The notes under the pieces were generated by a model that did not search any database, was not told the origin of the DNA, and worked only from the letters and a program-made list of their open reading frames with translations. This document shows, piece by piece, positions 60,995 to 64,000 of a stretch of DNA of 64,000 bases. Position 1 is the first letter of the stretch. The number at the start of each line of letters is the position of its first letter. This DNA comes from Blakeslea trispora. Its lineage: Eukaryota > Mucoromycota > Mucoromycetes > Mucorales > Choanephoraceae. The position numbers were made by a program, and so were the translations under genes. The DNA lies in contig JAIWNE010000083.1 of NCBI GenBank assembly GCA_025331445.1, positions 80,929 to 144,928 of the forward strand. Reading direction: 5' to 3'.

Positions 60995-62125
60995 CATATT
61001 GCTCGAAACTAACATAGTTGGCTAGACCCTATCTTTTATCTGTATGGAGCTTTCAATCAACTACATGATGCAAAAAATTCACTCTCCAAATGCTTAGGCG
61101 CAATGCTAGTCATCTGGTACGCTGTTCTTCTTAGGGTAGGGGCTTGCAAAGAATTTTGATCAATTAGCTGCTCTTGTTTTCTTGCTTGGAATTTTTTGAA
61201 ATCAATACATATCCAACTATGTTTTTGTTAATCGCTACCATGTATAGGAGATCAAAACATGTTTTATAAATTTGACATCATGCTTTTAAGCCATAGGGTT
61301 AGTATGATGGTTGGTGGAATCACTATACTGATGGGCCTTATCTATTTTGTGTTTTTGCCTGATAGACCTAATTCACCCTGGTTTTGACTAACTGAAGAAG
61401 AAAAAGTCAATCGTAAAAGAACATGTACATGACAATGCAGCTGAAAGAACCAAACCTGTGAAGCATTAAAAGAATCTTATCTTCATTGTTACTGTTTGAT
61501 CTTCTTTTCGTTGAACTACAAATTGACGCTTTCACCACATTTCAAAATTAAATTTTCTCTGACTTCGAATTTTCTAGCACAAATGCCGTGCTTCTTACTG
61601 TTTCCAGTAGTGTCTTTGCACTCATTCTAGTAGCTAGCTCTTCCAGCTTGAGTAAGAAACGGAATAAAATTATTTGGGTGACTTTTACTATGTGTACTAT
61701 TTCTGTTGCTGGTTTGGTTTTGCTTGCTGCTACTCTCTGAAGCAGTATCAAATTGCTTGGTCTCTATCCAAGGTGGGGTTATATATCTACTTGTGTTCTT
61801 GTGCAAGTCTCTGTCATTAGTAGTGTATCTGGATACACTAAGAGAATCCTTTTTATGGGAAGTATTATCATCTCGAATACATTTGACAACTTTCCTGATC
61901 CTGCTTTGCTTTGCAATTAGGAAGCTCTTAATTACCTCACCAATACAGGTGTGTGCATTGCAGCCAATTTGTTTGTCATTATCTTATGTCTCTACTTTAG
62001 ATCCAACTATGTGCGAGCAAATAAGCAGCGTAGTTTGGATTGAACCACTGATCTTGTTGCTTTACCAGATAGTTTAAAAGGTTTGACAGACATTCAGAAT
62101 CCAAACTTTGCCTACAAGTCTTAAA
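60995..62125 (+). pseudogene. Decayed MFS transporter, allantoate-permease (DAL5) type
   Basis: Family pieces are readable across stops and frame changes: SWLDPIFYLYGAFNQLHDA (about 61,020), FLLIATMYRRSKHV (about 61,225), SMMVGGITILMGLIYFVFLP then DRPNSPWF*LTEEEKVNRK (about 61,300-61,420), AVLLTVSSSVFALILVASSS (about 61,580), and ANLFVIILCLYFRSNYVRAN then LKGLTDIQNPNFAYKS (about 61,960-62,123). The ending matches the usual anion:cation symporter C-terminus. At least four stops are visible. It lies wholly between the inverted transposon arms. Confidence 0.7.
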
Positions 62126-62625
62126 AAGCATGTATGATGTTAACAAATTTCACAAGTGTTGATTTGCTGGTATCTATGTTTTTGTTTTTTGGTTGTTGTT
62201 GCTGTACAGGTTATCTCAAGATGTTGTCACACCAAGAGAACCGAAGTGTCGCTTAGATTGGGAAAAAAAGATATCCAAGTGCATCATAACCATACTCTTT
62301 ACTCAAACATTCTTACATTGAGTGGCTAAATGTGGACTTAGATGTTGGACAGAGACGCTGTTAAAGGTAATAAAATATATACATAATAATAATTTAATAA
62401 GTAGTTATATAATAATGATAATAATAAGGAACAATAAGAAGACAGAGAAGAGCAGAGAAAAGAGGAGCAAAAGAGAAGAAAGAAATCACTTAAATTCCGT
62501 GAGGAATGTTGGCTTCATCAGACCTCCCAAAGATTCTTTCTTGTTCTTATACTTTTCATATATTGTTGCCATGTACTCTTGTAAATAAAAAAAAGTGATG
62601 TTAAACAAGCAAACCAGAAGAGAAT
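62126..62625. other. Intergenic stretch inside the inverted-repeat structure
   Basis: An AT-rich (TAA)n-like run lies at about 62,375-62,430. No gene seen. Confidence 0.35.
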
Positions 62626-63065
62626 GAGGCAACAAGCCCCATGTTGATTCGCTTGACATAGTCAGTCTCTTTATGGTAGATAATACTCTTTCAGGGTTGC
62701 TTCACCTCCACAAAAAAAAGTAAAGTGGTTTCTTCTTGTACTTTTCGAGACCTACCTTCCAGTCATGAATACACCCATCTTCTTCAACACCATCAACACT
62801 ATACAGCAAGAAAGTAATGGCTATCGGTTAGTAAACACAAGCGAGACTTTGACAAAAGATGTGTAATACATACGCTGCATAAATGGTATTTTTCAATTGG
62901 ATCTTTTAAAAAGATCTCTTCCAAGTATGGGACCAAGTGCTTTTGCATAAAGCTTGTCTCTGAGCTGTCTTGGATGGCTATTTGAGACTTTTCCTTGAGC
63001 ACTTGGCAGCAAGCTCTGATCTTCTTTTCAATCTCATCAACTGATTCAAAATCGTCTTCGCCATC
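62626..63065 (-). pseudogene. Fragment of an unrecognised mucoralean-type protein
   Basis: The minus strand reads GEDDFESVDEIEKKIRACCQ, VLKEKSQIAIQDSSETSFMQ and KHLVPYLEEIFLKDPIEKYH; a further piece encodes VDGVEEDGCIHDWKVG-like sequence near 62,750-62,795. I recall similar hypothetical proteins in mucoralean genomes but no function. No start codon or full frame was found, so it is called a fragment. Confidence 0.4.
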
Positions 63066-63732
63066 CTATCAGAATATTGTTAAGCTTTTTTTTACTAACA
63101 GATTCATCTGCCTTGTACTTGCATCTGACACCGCTTTGCAGTGCAAGAAACCATATATTTGAAGGTAGCCAAGAAGCTTGAAGATCCCATAATTAAATAG
63201 AGAATACTCTTAGATAGAACACCCTTAAATAGAGCGACTACTATATACTGTTGTCATGGCAAAGCGATGTTTTTGTCGAAGTGTAGTATAGAGGGTAAAG
63301 AGGGGTTCACTTTTTGATTTGAGAAGATGGGTTACATTTGGTTTTTTAAGTCTAAAAATACTTTGGGGTGGAAATAATTTTTGAAGAGAGAGAGAAAATA
63401 CGCGGGTAGTTATTTAATCATTTAAACAAAGAAATTGATGCATAAATAGCAGCCAGGAGGAAGGAGTAATTTGTGTGAAACAATCTGAGCAAATAGTAAA
63501 GATGATGATTTTGATTGTTGATTTAGAGGTAAAAGTCAAATGCAGTTTCTCAAGGTAAACTTGAATTATGGTAAAATAAAAGTGACAGGCCAAAAGAAAA
63601 GAAAGAGGAACGTAAGCTATTAAATTCATGCGGCTTAGAGTCAAAGAGACCATCTTAATCTTTGTGTAACCATAAGAAGGTCCATAAGGCCAAAGAAGTA
63701 TAAAGAAAGTGGATCAGGTGATTAGAAAAGAT
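63066..63732. other. Intergenic stretch inside the inverted-repeat structure
   Basis: No supported gene. 63,195-63,240 contains CCCTTAAATAGAGCGACTAC, similar to the repeat end at 35,900-35,940. Confidence 0.3.
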
Positions 63733-64000
63733 CCGAAAAGACAAAGAATGTGCTTTTATTTTAGTCTTCTAGGATGCAGTACAAAAAAGTCATGACCAAA
63801 TGAAGCCTATAGCAAGCATGATAATGGCAGAAGAATAGCACAGGAGTTGAAAAAATTTATAGAAATAAAATATCTCTCCGATAGAAAAGTAAAAGCACCT
63901 CAAGATATTTACAAGTTAAGATAGAAAAAACTAAAAGAGTTGATAATGGTTTGCTCTCAATTGTGGTTTATTTATGCTTCTCAAAGAAAAGAAACTCCCC
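63733..64000 (+). mobile_element. Right arm of the inverted-repeat structure (cut by the window edge)
   Basis: Exact inverse of 60670-60937 over 268 bp, in the orientation of the DDE element's 3' end. By symmetry its terminus should lie near base 64,108, outside the window. Confidence 0.88.

Overview
The window is nuclear DNA from a fungus, most likely a mucoralean (Mucoromycota). It is AT-rich and its genes carry short GT-AG introns of about 44-105 nt. Its conserved proteins include fungal markers (CHS7 chitin synthase chaperone, a fungal-type cortical PH domain, ATP10, a fungal MRS2), and it also keeps MND1 and a YANK/STK32 kinase. I reconstructed splice sites by hand from reading-frame continuity and recalled family alignments. 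No search was run.

Positions 1-42,000 are gene-dense. In order they hold: a cortical coiled-coil/PH protein (3' part); a secreted pepsin-like protease (-); SF3B6 (-); ribosomal protein eL21 (+); a small unknown gene (+); a nested transposon pair (6,831-11,414); MND1 (+); beta-COP (+); PWP2 (+); a short THOC5 (-); the XPD/Rad3 helicase (+); LEO1 (-); a two-GATA-finger/AWS-SET methyltransferase (-); a small unknown protein (-); a Tc1 relic; CHS7 (-); a universal stress protein (-); an inverted partial copy of CHS7; MRS2 (-); a possible lineage-specific gene (+); a TMF1/Sgm1 golgin (+); ATP10 (-); and an STK32-like kinase (-). The convergent pairs PWP2/THOC5, XPD/LEO1 and TMF1/ATP10 have only 4-17 bp between their stop codons.

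Positions 42,000-64,000 are gene-poor and repeat-rich. They hold minisatellites and simple repeats, a diverged inverted-repeat element (47,180-48,165), a 328-bp MITE with 57-bp perfect terminal repeats and TA flanks (51,839-52,166), an acidic frameshifted gene, a broken second mariner copy (55,100-56,831) and a direct-repeat-flanked segment (57,561-58,607). The right end has perfect inverted arms from the same DDE element family as 6,833-11,412, enclosing a decayed MFS (allantoate-permease-like) gene.

The most unusual items are the GATA-GATA-AWS-SET fusion, the transposon nest (an apparently intact 670-aa DDE element with an intact 378-aa mariner-like element inside it), the fold-back structure at the right edge, and the inverted CHS7 duplication around the stress-protein gene. 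I see no operons, CRISPR arrays or rRNA, and no convincing tRNA.
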